Assembly (NCBI RefSeq): GCF_000003605.2
Contig: NW_003144815.1
Span: 4,547-28,646 of the forward strand
Reading direction: 5' to 3'
From: Saccoglossus kowalevskii
Taxonomy: Eukaryota > Hemichordata > Enteropneusta > Harrimaniidae
Length of the DNA stretch: 24,100 nucleotides
The position numbers were made by a program, and so were the translations under genes. Of this stretch, positions 1-8,148 are shown in pieces (positions within the stretch are counted from its first letter, which is position 1; every line of letters begins with the position of its first letter). A model generated the notes under the pieces. That model had not been told where the DNA came from, searched no databases, and was given only the letters and a program-made list of their open reading frames with translations.

Positions 1-287
1 GTGTATTTTTCGGTGGGTACCGTTTAATTATACTACCCTGGCTACGCGTTAAAATGGTTATGAATTCATTTTGGATAAGTACGTACATAACCGACCAATC
101 GTGGACTTTAATTTAATGTGTTGGTCAGGGTTCTGACCCTGTGTATTTTTCGGTGGGTACCGTTTAATTTCACTACCCTGGCTACGCGTTAAAATGGTTA
201 CGAATTCATTTTGGATAAGTACGTACATAACCGACTAATCGTGGACTTTAATTCAATGTGTTGGTCAGGGTTCTGACCCTGTGTATT

Positions 288-304
288 TTTCGGTGGGTAC
301 CGTT
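288..304 (+). promoter_or_regulatory. Weak CENP-B-box-like motif (representative)
   Basis: The 17 bases TTTCGGTGGGTACCGTT match the CENP-B box core (N-TTCG-NNNN-A-NN-CGGG-N) at 6 of 9 fixed positions. TTCG is intact; the central A is G, and the last block reads CCGT. It occurs once per ordinary monomer and not in V. With three core mismatches, binding by CENP-B is doubtful. Confidence 0.2.
291..302. repeat. Inverted repeat CGGT-GGGT-ACCG (representative)
   Basis: Four-base arms around a four-base centre, overlapping the KpnI site. It is present at offset 11-22 of most ordinary monomers and absent from V segments. Confidence 0.75.
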
Positions 305-339
305 TAATTTCACTACCCTGGCTACGTGTTAAAATGGTT

Positions 340-349
340 ATGAATTCAT
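340..349. repeat. Perfect palindrome ATGAATTCAT (representative)
   Basis: A ten-base palindrome around the EcoRI site at offset 60-69. It is broken to TGAATTCACT in monomers just after V and to ACGAATTCAT in the marker variant. The EcoRI site itself is lost only rarely (about 903, 2346, 14291, 15878, 18943, 23092). Confidence 0.85.
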
Positions 350-358
350 TTTGCATAA

Positions 359-366
359 GTACGTAC
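359..366. repeat. Perfect palindrome GTACGTAC (representative)
   Basis: An eight-base palindrome with a central CpG at offset 79-86. Recurrent changes to GTATGTAC or GTACATAC fit CpG decay. Confidence 0.85.
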
Positions 367-402
367 ATAACCGACCAATCGTGGACTTTAATTCAATGTG
401 TT

Positions 403-418
403 GGTCAGGGTTCTGACC
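403..418. repeat. Inverted repeat GGTCAG-GGTT-CTGACC (representative)
   Basis: Six-base arms with a four-base loop at offset 123-138. It overlaps a second dyad, CAGGGT-TCTG-ACCCTG, shifted by three bases. It is the strongest potential hairpin in the monomer and well kept across copies. No terminator or RNA role is claimed. Confidence 0.85.
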
Positions 419-760
419 CTGTGTATTTTTCGGTGGGTACCGTTTAATTTCACTACCCTGGCTACGGGTTAAAATGGTTATGAATTCATTTTGCATAAGT
501 ACGTACATAACCGACCAATCGTGGACTTTAATTCAATGTGTTGGTCAGGGTTCTGACCCTGTGTATTTTTCGGTGGGTACCGTTTAATTTCACTACCCTG
601 GCTACGTGTTAAAATGGTTATGAATTCATTTTGGATAAGTACGTACATAACCGACCAATCGTGGACTTTAATTCAATGTGTTGGTCAGGGTTCTGACCCT
701 GTGTATTTTTCGGTGGGTACCGTTTAATTTCACTACCCTGGCTACGCGTTAAAATGGTTA

Positions 761-1340
761 TGAATTCATTTTGGATAAGTACGTACATAACCGACCAATC
801 TTGGACTTTATTTCAATATGTTGGTCAGGGTTCAGACCCTGTGTATTTTTCGGTGGGTACCGTTTAATTTCATTACCCTGGCTACGTGTTAAAATGGGTC
901 TGAAGTCACTCTGGATAAGTACGTACGTAACCGACCAATCTTGGACTCTAATTCAATGTGTTGGTCAGGGTTCTGACCCTGTGTATTTTTCGGTGGGTAC
1001 CGTTTAATTTCACTACCCTGGATACGTGTTAAAATGGTTATGAATTCATTTTGGATAAGTACGTACATAACCGACCAATCTTGGACTCTATTTCAATATG
1101 TCGGTCAGGGTTCAGACCCTGTGTATTTTTCGGTGGGTACCGTTTAATTTCATTACCCTGGCTACGTGTTAAAATGGTTATGAATTCATTTTGGATAAGT
1201 ACGTACATAACCGACCAATCTTGGACTTTATTTCAATATGTTGGTCAGGGTTCAGACCCTGTGTATTTTTGCGGTGGGTACCGTTTAATTTCATTACCCA
1301 CATACGTGTTAAAATGGTTATGAATTCACTCTGGATAAGT
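761..1340 (+). repeat. Divergent monomer subfamily (tttcaatatg / ttcagaccc)
   Basis: Three monomers (around 800-840, 1080-1120 and 1220-1260) share ttggacttta followed by tttcaatatg, and ttcagaccct in place of ttctgaccct. The second change disturbs the GGTCAG/CTGACC inverted repeat. A monomer between them (around 895-930) reads gggtctgaagtcactctgg and has lost its EcoRI site. At 1271 one g is inserted, and a base is lost about 30 bp later (cattacccacatacg), so the 140-bp phase is restored. The block looks like a small local amplification of variant units. Short open frames arise here because the variants remove stops. Confidence 0.85.
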
Positions 1341-1789
1341 ACGTACATAACCGACCAATCATGGACTTTAATTCAATGTGTTGGTCAGGGTTCTGACCCT
1401 GTGTATTTTTCGGTGGGTACCGTTTAATTTCACTACCCTGGCTACGCGTTAAAATGGTTATGAATTCATTTTGGATAAGTACGTACATAACCGACCAATC
1501 GTGGACTTTAATTCAATGTGTTGGTCAGGGTTCTGACCCTGTGTATTTTTCGGTGGGTACCGTTTAATTTCACTACCCTGGCTACGTGTTAAAATGGTTA
1601 TGAATTCATTTTGATAAGTACGTACATAACCAACCAATCGTGGGCTTTAATTCAATGTGTTGGTCAGGGTTCTGACCCTGTGTATTTTTCGGTGGGTACC
1701 GTTTAATTTCACTACCCTGGATACGTGTTAAAATGGTTATGAATTCATTTTGCATAAGTACGTACATAACCGACCAATCGTGGACTTTA

Positions 1790-1896
1790 TTTTGCATGCA
1801 GGTAAGGTATACCTACAGACATAACAGTGGACATTATGCTTATACTTATGTACTAAGACATTAGTTAACATTTAATATCAGGCAATGCATTGTTCA
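1790..1896 (+). repeat. V1: V segment of 186-bp long unit
   Basis: After ggacttta the normal monomer stops and ttttgcatgcagg begins. Monomer sequence resumes at ttaccctggctacg. This copy is 107 bp, one shorter than the others (gcattgttc instead of gcattggttc), and reads gacatt where most read gacgtt. The next monomer has the A-type mark ctctgaataag and gtgctgatcctg. Confidence 0.93.
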
Positions 1897-2813
1897 TTAC
1901 CCTGGCTACGTGTTAAAATGGTTATGAATTCACTCTGAATAAGTACGTACATAACCGACCAATCGTGGACTTTAATTCAATGTGTTGGTCAGGGTGCTGA
2001 TCCTGTGTATTTTTCGGTGGGTACCGTTTAATTTCACTATCCTGGCTACTTGTTAAAATGGTTATGAATTCATTTTGGATAAGTACGTACATAACCAACC
2101 AATAGTGGACTTTAATTCAATGTGTTGGTCAGGGTTCTGACCCTGTGTATTTTTCGGTGGGTACCGTTTAATTTCACTATCCTGGCTACGTGTTAAAATG
2201 GTTATGAATTCATTTTGGATAAGTACGTACATAACCGACCAATCGTGGACTTTAATTCAATGTGTTGGTCAGGGTTCTGACCCTGTGTATTTTTCGGTGG
2301 GTACCGTTTAATTTCACTATCCTGGCTACGTGTTAAATGGTTATGAATTTATTTTGGATAAGTACATACATGACCGACCAATCATGGACTTTAATTCAAT
2401 GTGTTGGTCAGGGTTCTGACCCTGTGTATATTTCGGTGGGTACCGTTTAATTTCACTACCCTGGCTACGCGTTAAAATGGTTATGAATTCATTTTGGATA
2501 AGTACGTACATAACCGACCAATCGTGGACTTTAATTCAATGTGTTGGTCAGGGTTCTGACCCTGTGTATTTTTCGGTGGGTACCGTTTAATTTCACTACC
2601 CTGGCTACGTGTTAAAATGGTTATGAATTCATTTTGGATAAGTACGTACATAACCAACCAATCGTGGGCTTTAATTCAATGTGTTGGTCAGGGTTCTGAC
2701 CCTGTGTATTTTTCGGTGGGTACCGTTTAATTTCACTACCCTGGATACGTGTTAAAATGGTTATGAATTCATTTTGCATCAGTACGTACATAACCGACCA
2801 ATCGTGGACTTTA
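1897..2813 (+). repeat. A-type HOR body, 6 ordinary monomers (V1 to V2)
   Basis: V1 to V2 spans 1024 bp, against 1026 expected for 7 units. The two missing bases are in V1 itself and at tgttaaatgg (about 2331). Diagnostic monomers in order are: ctctgaataag with gatcctg, caatagtgg (about 2101), tacatacatgacc with caatcatgg (about 2363), an acgcg monomer, caaccaatcgtgggc (about 2655), and ggatacg with the last monomer before V2. Confidence 0.9.
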
Positions 2814-2921
2814 TTTTGCATGCAGGTAAGGTATACCTACAGACATAACTGTGGACATTATGCTTATACTTATGTACTAAGACGTTAGTTAACATTTAAT
2901 ATCAGGCAATGCATTGGTTCA
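2814..2921 (+). repeat. V2: V segment, reference copy
   Basis: A 108-bp segment replacing 62 bp of the ordinary monomer (+46 bp, giving a 186-bp unit). It holds three perfect palindromes: TGCATGCA (2817-2824), AGGTATACCT (2829-2838) and CAATGCATTG (2907-2916). Its final part can be aligned to the monomer: gacataactgtggacatta resembles acataac...gtggacttta, and aacatttaatatca resembles accgtttaatttca. V therefore looks like a joining insert of about 38 bp plus an old, diverged monomer portion. It lacks the KpnI site and the GGTCAG/CTGACC dyad of the ordinary unit. Confidence 0.93.
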
Positions 2922-3704
2922 TTACCCTGGCTACGTGTTAAAATGGTTATGAATTCACTCTGAATAAGTACGTACATAACCGACCAATCGTGGACTTTAA
3001 TTCAATGTGTTGGTCAGGGTTCTGATCCTGTGTATTTTTCGGTGGGTACCGTTTAATTTCACTATCCTGGCTACGTGTTAAAATGGTTATGAATTCATTT
3101 TGGATAAGTACGTACATAACCGACCAATAGTGGACTTTAATTCAATGTGTTGTTCAGGGTTCTGACCCTGTGTATTTTTCGGTGGGTACCGTTTAATTTC
3201 ACTATCCTGGCTACGTGTTAAAATGGTTATGAATTCATTTTGGATAAGTATGTACATAACCGACCCATCGTGGACTTTAATTCAAATGTGTTGGTCAGGG
3301 TTCTGACCCTGTGTATTTTTCGGTGGGTACCGTTTAATTTCACTATCCTGGCTACGTGTTAAAATGGTTATGAATTCATTTTTGGATAAGTACGTACATA
3401 ACCGACCAATCGTGGACTTTAATTCAATGTGTTGGGTCAGGGTTCTGACCCTGTGTATTTTTCGGTGGGTACCGTTTAATTTTCACTACCCCTGGCTAAG
3501 CGTTAAAATGGTTATGAATTCATTTTGGATAAGTACATACATGACCGACCAATCATGGACTTTAATTCAATGTGTTGGTCAGGGTTCTGACCCTGTGTAT
3601 TTTTCGGTGGGTACCGTTTAATTTCACTACCCTGGATACGTGTTAAAATGGTTATGAATTCATTTTGCATAAGTACGTACATAACCGACCAATCGTGGAC
3701 TTTA
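2922..3704 (+). repeat. A-type HOR body, 5 ordinary monomers (V2 to V3)
   Basis: V2 to V3 spans 891 bp: 6 units (886 bp) plus 5 extra bases, all explained by single-base insertions at about 3276-3490. The start matches other A-type HORs: gatcctg, then caatagtgg with gttgttcagg, then ataagtatgtac. The tacatacatgacc monomer sits about 179 bp before V3 instead of about 455 bp as in the HORs ending at V2, V6 and V7. Two monomers, including the caaccaatcgtgggc copy, therefore seem to have been lost. Confidence 0.88.
3276..3490. other. Cluster of single-base insertions, likely sequence error
   Basis: Five one-base expansions occur within about 215 bp: ttcaaatg (extra a), catttttgg (extra t), gttgggtc (extra g), taattttcac (extra t) and acccctgg (extra c). 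Elsewhere monomers seldom change length. The clustering of extensions within base runs suggests unpolished sequence rather than biology. Confidence 0.7.
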
Positions 3705-3812
3705 TTTTGCATGCAGGTAAGGTATACCTACAGACATAACTGTGGACATTATGCTTATACTTATGTACTAAGACGTTAGTTAACATTTAATATCAGGCAA
3801 TGCATTGGTTCA
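3705..3812 (+). repeat. V3: V segment
   Basis: A 108-bp copy nearly identical to V2 (gcttatactta, gacgtt). The monomer before it carries ggatacg and ttttgcataag. The following monomer has ctctgaataag but the ordinary gaccctg. Confidence 0.93.
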
Positions 3813-5289
3813 TTACCCTGGCTACGTGTTAAAATGGTTATGAATTCACTCTGAATAAGTACGTACATAACCGACCAATCGTGGACTTTAATTCAATGTG
3901 TTGGTCAGGGTTCTGACCCTGTGTATTTTTCGGTGGGTACCGTTTAATTTCACTACCCTGGCTAAGCGTTAAAATGGTTATGAATTCATTTTGGATAAGT
4001 ACGTACATAACCGACCAATCGTGGACATTAATTCAATGTGTTGGTCAGGGTTCTGACCCTGTGTATTTTTCGGTGGGTACCGTTTAATTTCACTATCCTG
4101 GCTACGTGTTAAAATGGTTATGAATTCATTTTGGATAAGTACGTACATAACCGACCAATCGTGGACTTTAATTCAATGTGTTGGTCAGGGTCTGACCCTG
4201 TGTATTTTTCGGTGGGTACCGTTTAATTTCACTACCCTGGCTACGCGTTAAAATGGTTATGAATTCATTTTGGATAAGGACGTACATAACCGACCAATCG
4301 TGGACTTTAATTCAATGTGTTGGTCAGGGTTCTGACCCTGTGTATTTTTCGGTGGGTACCGTTTAATTTCACTACCCTGGCTACGCGTTAAAATGGTTAT
4401 GAATTCATTTTGGATAAGTACGTACATAACCGACCAATCGTGGACTTTAATTCAATGTGTTGGTCAGGGTTCTGACCCTGTGTATTTTTCGGTGGGTACC
4501 GTTTAATTTCACTATCCTGGCTACGTGTAAAAATGGTTACGAATTCATTTTGGATAAGTACGTACATAACCGACCAATCGTGGACTTTAATTCAATGTGT
4601 TGGTCAGGGTTCTGACCCTGTGTATTTTTCGGTGGGTACCGTTTAATTTCACTACCCTGGCTACGTGTTAAAATGGTTATGAATTCATTTTGGATAAGTA
4701 CGTACATAACCGACCAATCGTGGACTTTAATTCAATGTGTTGGTCAGGGTTCTGACCCTGTGTATTTTTCGGTGGGTACCGTTTAATTTCACTACCCTGG
4801 CTACGTGTTAAAATGGTTATGAATTCATTTTGCATAAGTACGTACATAACCGACCAATCGTGGACTTTAATTCAATGTGTTGGTCAGGGTTCTGACCCTG
4901 TGTATTTTTCGGTGGGTACCGTTTAATTTCACTACCCTGGCTACGCGTTAAAATGGTTATGAATTCATTTTGGATAAGTACGTACATAACCGACCAATCG
5001 TGGACTTTAATTCAATGTGTTGGTCAGGGTTCTGACCCTGTGTATTTTTCGGTGGGTACCGTTTAATTTCACTACCCTGGCTACGTGTTAAAATGGTTAT
5101 GAATTCATTTTGGATAAGTACGTACATAACCAACCAATCGTGGGCTTTAATTCAATGTGTTGGTCAGGGTTCTGACCCTGTGTATTTTTCGGTGGGTACC
5201 GTTTAATTTCACTACCCTGGATACGTGTTAAAATGGTTATGAATTCATTTTGCATAAGTATGTACATAACCGACCAATCGTGGACTTTA
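3813..5289 (+). repeat. Expanded HOR body, 10 ordinary monomers (V3 to V4)
   Basis: V3 to V4 spans 1585 bp: 11 units less one base (cagggtctgacc, about 4190). The interior is mostly acgcg/acgtg monomers, with the gtgtaaaaatggttacg variant at about 4525. The block ends with the standard A-type terminal pair: caaccaatcgtgggc (about 5130), then ggatacg (about 5220) with ttttgcataag. Confidence 0.9.
4521..4541 (+). repeat. Marker variant gtgtaaaaatggttacg, copy 1
   Basis: A monomer with two linked changes: gtgtaaaaatgg for gtgttaaaatgg, and ttacgaattc for ttatgaattc, preceded by actatcctgg. The same haplotype recurs at 6106, 6806 and 12965. In all four it is preceded by an acgcg monomer and followed by an acgtg/ttggataag monomer, so a multi-monomer module has been copied. 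Confidence 0.85.
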
Positions 5290-5397
5290 TTTTGCATGCA
5301 GGTAAGGTATACCTACAGACATAACTGTGGACATTATGCTTATACTTATGTACTAAGACGTTAGTTAACATTTAATATCAGGCAATGCATTGGTTCA
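5290..5397 (+). repeat. V4: V segment
   Basis: A 108-bp copy like V2. The monomer just before it has a CpG-type change in aagtatgtac. The following monomer reads ctctgaataag, then aaccaaccaaccg and gatcctg. Confidence 0.93.
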
Positions 5398-6105
5398 TTA
5401 CCCTGGCTACGTGTTAAAATGGTTATGAATTCACTCTGAATAAGTACGTACATAACCAACCAACCGTGGACTTTAATTCAATGTGTTGGTCAGGGTTCTG
5501 ATCCTGTGTATTTTTCGGTGGGTACCGTTTAATTTCACTACCCTGCCTACACGTTAAAATGCTTATGAATTCATTTTGGATAAGTACGTACATAACCGAC
5601 CAATCATGGACTTTAATTCTATGTGTTGGTCAGGGTTCTGACCCTGTGTATTTTTCGGTGGGTACCGTTTAATTTCACTACCCTGGCTACGCGTTAAAAT
5701 GGTTATGAATTCATTTTGGATAAATACGTACATAACCGACCAAGCGTGGACTTTAATTCAATGTGTTGGTCAGGGTTCTGACCCTGTGTATTTTTCGGTG
5801 GGTACCGTTTAATTTCATTACCCTGGCTACGCGTTAAAATGGTTATGAATTCATTTAGATAAGTACGTACATAACCGACCAATCGTGGACTTTAATTCAA
5901 TGTGTTGGTCAGGGTTCTGACCCTGTGTATTTTTCGGTGGGTACCGTTTAATTTCACTACCCTGGCTACGCGTTAAAATGGTTATGAATTCATTTTGGAT
6001 AAGTACGTACATAACCGACCAATCGTGGACTTTAATTCAATGTGTTGGTCAGGGTTCTGACCCTATGTATTTTTCGGTGGGTACCGTTTAATTTCACTAT
6101 CCTGG

Positions 6106-6126
6106 CTACGTGTAAAAATGGTTACG
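6106..6126 (+). repeat. Marker variant gtgtaaaaatggttacg, copy 2
   Basis: Same linked pair of changes as at 4521. The distance from copy 1 is 1585 bp, which equals the V3 to V4 interval. Confidence 0.85.
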
Positions 6127-6805
6127 AATTCATTTTGGATAAGTACGTACATAACCGACCAATCGTGGACTTTAATTCAATGTGTTGGTCAGGGTTCTGA
6201 CCCTGTGTATTTTTCGGTGGGTACCGTTTAATTTCACTACCCTGGCTACGTGTTAAAATGGTTATGAATTCATTTTGGATAAGTACGTACATAACCGACC
6301 AATCGTGGACTTTAATTCAATGTGTTGGTCAGGGTTCTGACCCTGTGTATTTATCGGTGGGTACCGTTTAATTTCACTGCCCTGGCTACGTGTTAAAACG
6401 GTTATGAATTCATTTTGCATAAGTACGTACATAACCGACCAATCGTGGACTTTAATTCAATGTGTTGGTCAGGGTTCTGACCCTGTGTATTTTTCGGTGG
6501 GTACCGTTTAATTTCACTACCCTGGCTACATGTTAAAATGGTTATGAATTCATTTTGGATAAGTACGTACATAACCGACCAATCGTGGACTTTAATTCAA
6601 TGTGTTGGTCAGGGTTCTGACCCTGTGTATTTTTCGGTGGGTACCGTTTAATTTCACTACCCTGGCTACGCGTTAAAATGGTTATGAATTCATTTTGGAT
6701 AAGTACGTACATAACCGACCAATCGTGGACTTTAATTCAATGTGTTGGTCAGGGTTCTGACCCTGTGTATTTTTCGGTGGGTACCGTTTAATTTCACTAT
6801 CCTGG

Positions 6806-6826
6806 CTACGTGTAAAAATGGTTACG
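6806..6826 (+). repeat. Marker variant gtgtaaaaatggttacg, copy 3
   Basis: Exactly 700 bp (five monomers) after copy 2, with the same neighbouring monomer types. This supports an in-register five-monomer duplication. Confidence 0.85.
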
Positions 6827-7294
6827 AATTCATTTTGGATAAGTACGTACATAACCGACCAATCGTGGACTTTAATTCAATGTGTTGGTCAGGGTTCTGA
6901 CCCTGTGTATTTTTCGGTGGGTACCGTTTAATTTCACTACCCTGGCTACGTGTTAAAATGGTTATGAATTCATTTTGGATAAGTACGTACATAACCGTCC
7001 AATCGTGGACTTTAATTCAATGTGTTGGTCAGGGTTCTGACCCTGTGTATTTTTCGGTGGGTACCGTTTAATTTCACTACCCTGGCTACGCGTTAAAATG
7101 GTTATGAATTCATTTTGGATAAGTACGTACATAACCAACCAATCGTGGGCTTTAATTCAATGTGTTGGTCAGGGTTCTGACCCTGTGTATTTTTCGGTGG
7201 GTACCGTTTAATTTCACTACCCTGGATACGTGTTAAAATGGTTATGAATTCATTTTGCATAAGTACGTACATAACCGACCAATCGTGGACTTTA

Positions 7295-7402
7295 TTTTGC
7301 ATGCAGGTAAGGTATACCTACAGACATAACTGTGGACATTATGCTTATACTTATGTACTAAGACGTTAGTTAACATTTAATATCAGGCAATGCATTGGTT
7401 CA
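7295..7402 (+). repeat. V5: V segment
   Basis: A 108-bp copy like V2 (gcttatactta, gacgtt). It is followed by ctctgaataag and the ordinary gaccctg, as after V3. Confidence 0.93.
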
Positions 7403-8040
7403 TTACCCTGGCTACGTGTTAAAATGGTTATGAATTCACTCTGAATAAGTACGTACATAACCGACCAATCGTGGACTTTAATTCAATGTGTTGGTCAGGG
7501 TTCTGACCCTGTGTATTTTTCGGTGGGTACCGTTTAATTTCACTACCCTGGCTACGTGTTAAAATGGTTATGAATTCATTTTGGATAAGTACATACATGA
7601 CCGACCAATCATGGACTTTAATTCAATGTGTTGGTCAGGGTTCTGACCCTGTGTATTTTTCGGTGGGTACCGTTTAATTTCACTACCCTGGCTACGCGTT
7701 AAAATGGTTATGAATTCATTTTGGATAAGTACGTACATAACCGACCAATCGTGGACTTTAATTCAATGTGTTGGTCAGGGTTCTGACCCTGTGTATTTTT
7801 CGGTGGGTACCGTTTAATTTCACTACCCTGGCTACGTGTTAAAATGGTTATGAATTCATTTTGGATAAGTACGTACATAACCAACCAATCGTGGGCTTTA
7901 ATTCAATGTGTTGGTCAGGGTTCTGACCCTGTGTATTTTTCGGTGGGTACCGTTTAATTTCACTACCCTGGATACGTGTTAAAATGGTTATGAATTCATT
8001 TTGCATAAGTACGTACATAACCGACCAATCGTGGACTTTA
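7403..8040 (+). repeat. Short A-type HOR body, 4 ordinary monomers (V5 to V6)
   Basis: V5 to V6 spans exactly 746 bp, five units with no indel. The order is: ctctgaataag monomer, tacatacatgacc/caatcatgg monomer (about 7590), an acgcg monomer, then the caaccaatcgtgggc (about 7882) and ggatacg (about 7971) monomers. Compared with the 8-unit form, the caatagtgg and aagtatgtac monomers and one more are missing, consistent with a whole-monomer deletion. Confidence 0.92.
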
Positions 8041-8148
8041 TTTTGCATGCAGGTAAGGTATACCTACAGACATAACTGTGGACATTATGCTTATACTTAT
8101 GTACTAAGACGTTAGTTAACATTTAATATCAGGCAATGCATTGGTTCA
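8041..8148 (+). repeat. V6: V segment
   Basis: A 108-bp copy like V2. It is followed by ctctgaataag and gatcctg. Confidence 0.93.

Larger units (their letters stand above)
1..1789 (+). repeat. Plain 140-bp monomer block before V1
   Basis: About 12.8 ordinary monomers without a V segment. The first copy differs slightly (aattatacta near 27, atttaatgtg near 111). Most copies are consensus-like, alternating acgcg and acgtg at the CpG-rich site. A divergent subfamily lies at about 761-1340. The last two monomers before V1 carry marks that recur before other V segments: caaccaatcgtgggc near 1630 and ggatacg near 1719. One base is missing at ttttgataag (about 1611). Confidence 0.95.
5398..7294 (+). 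repeat. Expanded HOR body, 13 ordinary monomers (V4 to V5)
   Basis: V4 to V5 spans 2005 bp: 14 units less one base (tcatttagataag, about 5853). It contains two copies of the gtgtaaaaatggttacg module exactly 700 bp (five monomers) apart, which marks an internal tandem duplication. Rare single variants include cctgcctacacg (about 5543) and ttatcggtgg (about 6352). It ends with caaccaatcgtgggc (about 7135) and ggatacg (about 7225). Confidence 0.9.

Noticed and set aside
405-412. Telomere-like TCAGGGTT
   Set aside because: It resembles one TTAGGG unit with a mismatch, once per monomer. There is no tandem hexamer run.
403-418. Rho-independent terminator or bacterial attenuator at GGTCAG-GGTT-CTGACC
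   Set aside because: No T-tract follows directly, it occurs about 150 times, and the context is eukaryotic satellite with no genes.
319-420. Pol III A and B boxes (tggctacgtg; ggttctgaccc), suggesting a tRNA-derived SINE
   Set aside because: The B-box-like stretch lacks the key GA after GGTTC, the A-box-like stretch fails at its end, and no cloverleaf or SINE tail is seen.
771-1427. Overlapping plus-strand open frames of 78 to 90 codons
   Set aside because: They arise where subfamily variants and an indel remove stops from the satellite. The peptides repeat the translated monomer and shift frame from unit to unit.
2621-2821. Repeated minus-strand open frames of 66 codons, here and ending at 3712, 5297, 7302, 8048, 9210, 10376, 11128, 14161, 21797 and 22685; a 63-codon one ends at 1797
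   Set aside because: Each starts at the ATG inside TGCATGCA of a V segment and reads about 200 bp into the ordinary monomers. Their similarity is that of the DNA repeat. 140 is not a multiple of 3, so no frame continues, and the changes do not favour silent sites. There is no domain or signal.
2809-2822. AATAAA polyadenylation signal on the minus strand at the start of V (tttatttt)
   Set aside because: A six-base AT-rich motif at the monomer/V join is expected by chance. No gene or downstream element supports it.
2814-2921. V as an inserted transposon
   Set aside because: There is no target-site duplication, terminal repeats or coding sequence. V replaces 62 bp of monomer rather than simply adding to it, and its end resembles the monomer itself.
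3364-3621. Plus-strand open frame of 85 codons
   Set aside because: It depends on the single-base insertions at 3276-3490, which look like sequence error, and translates only satellite sequence.
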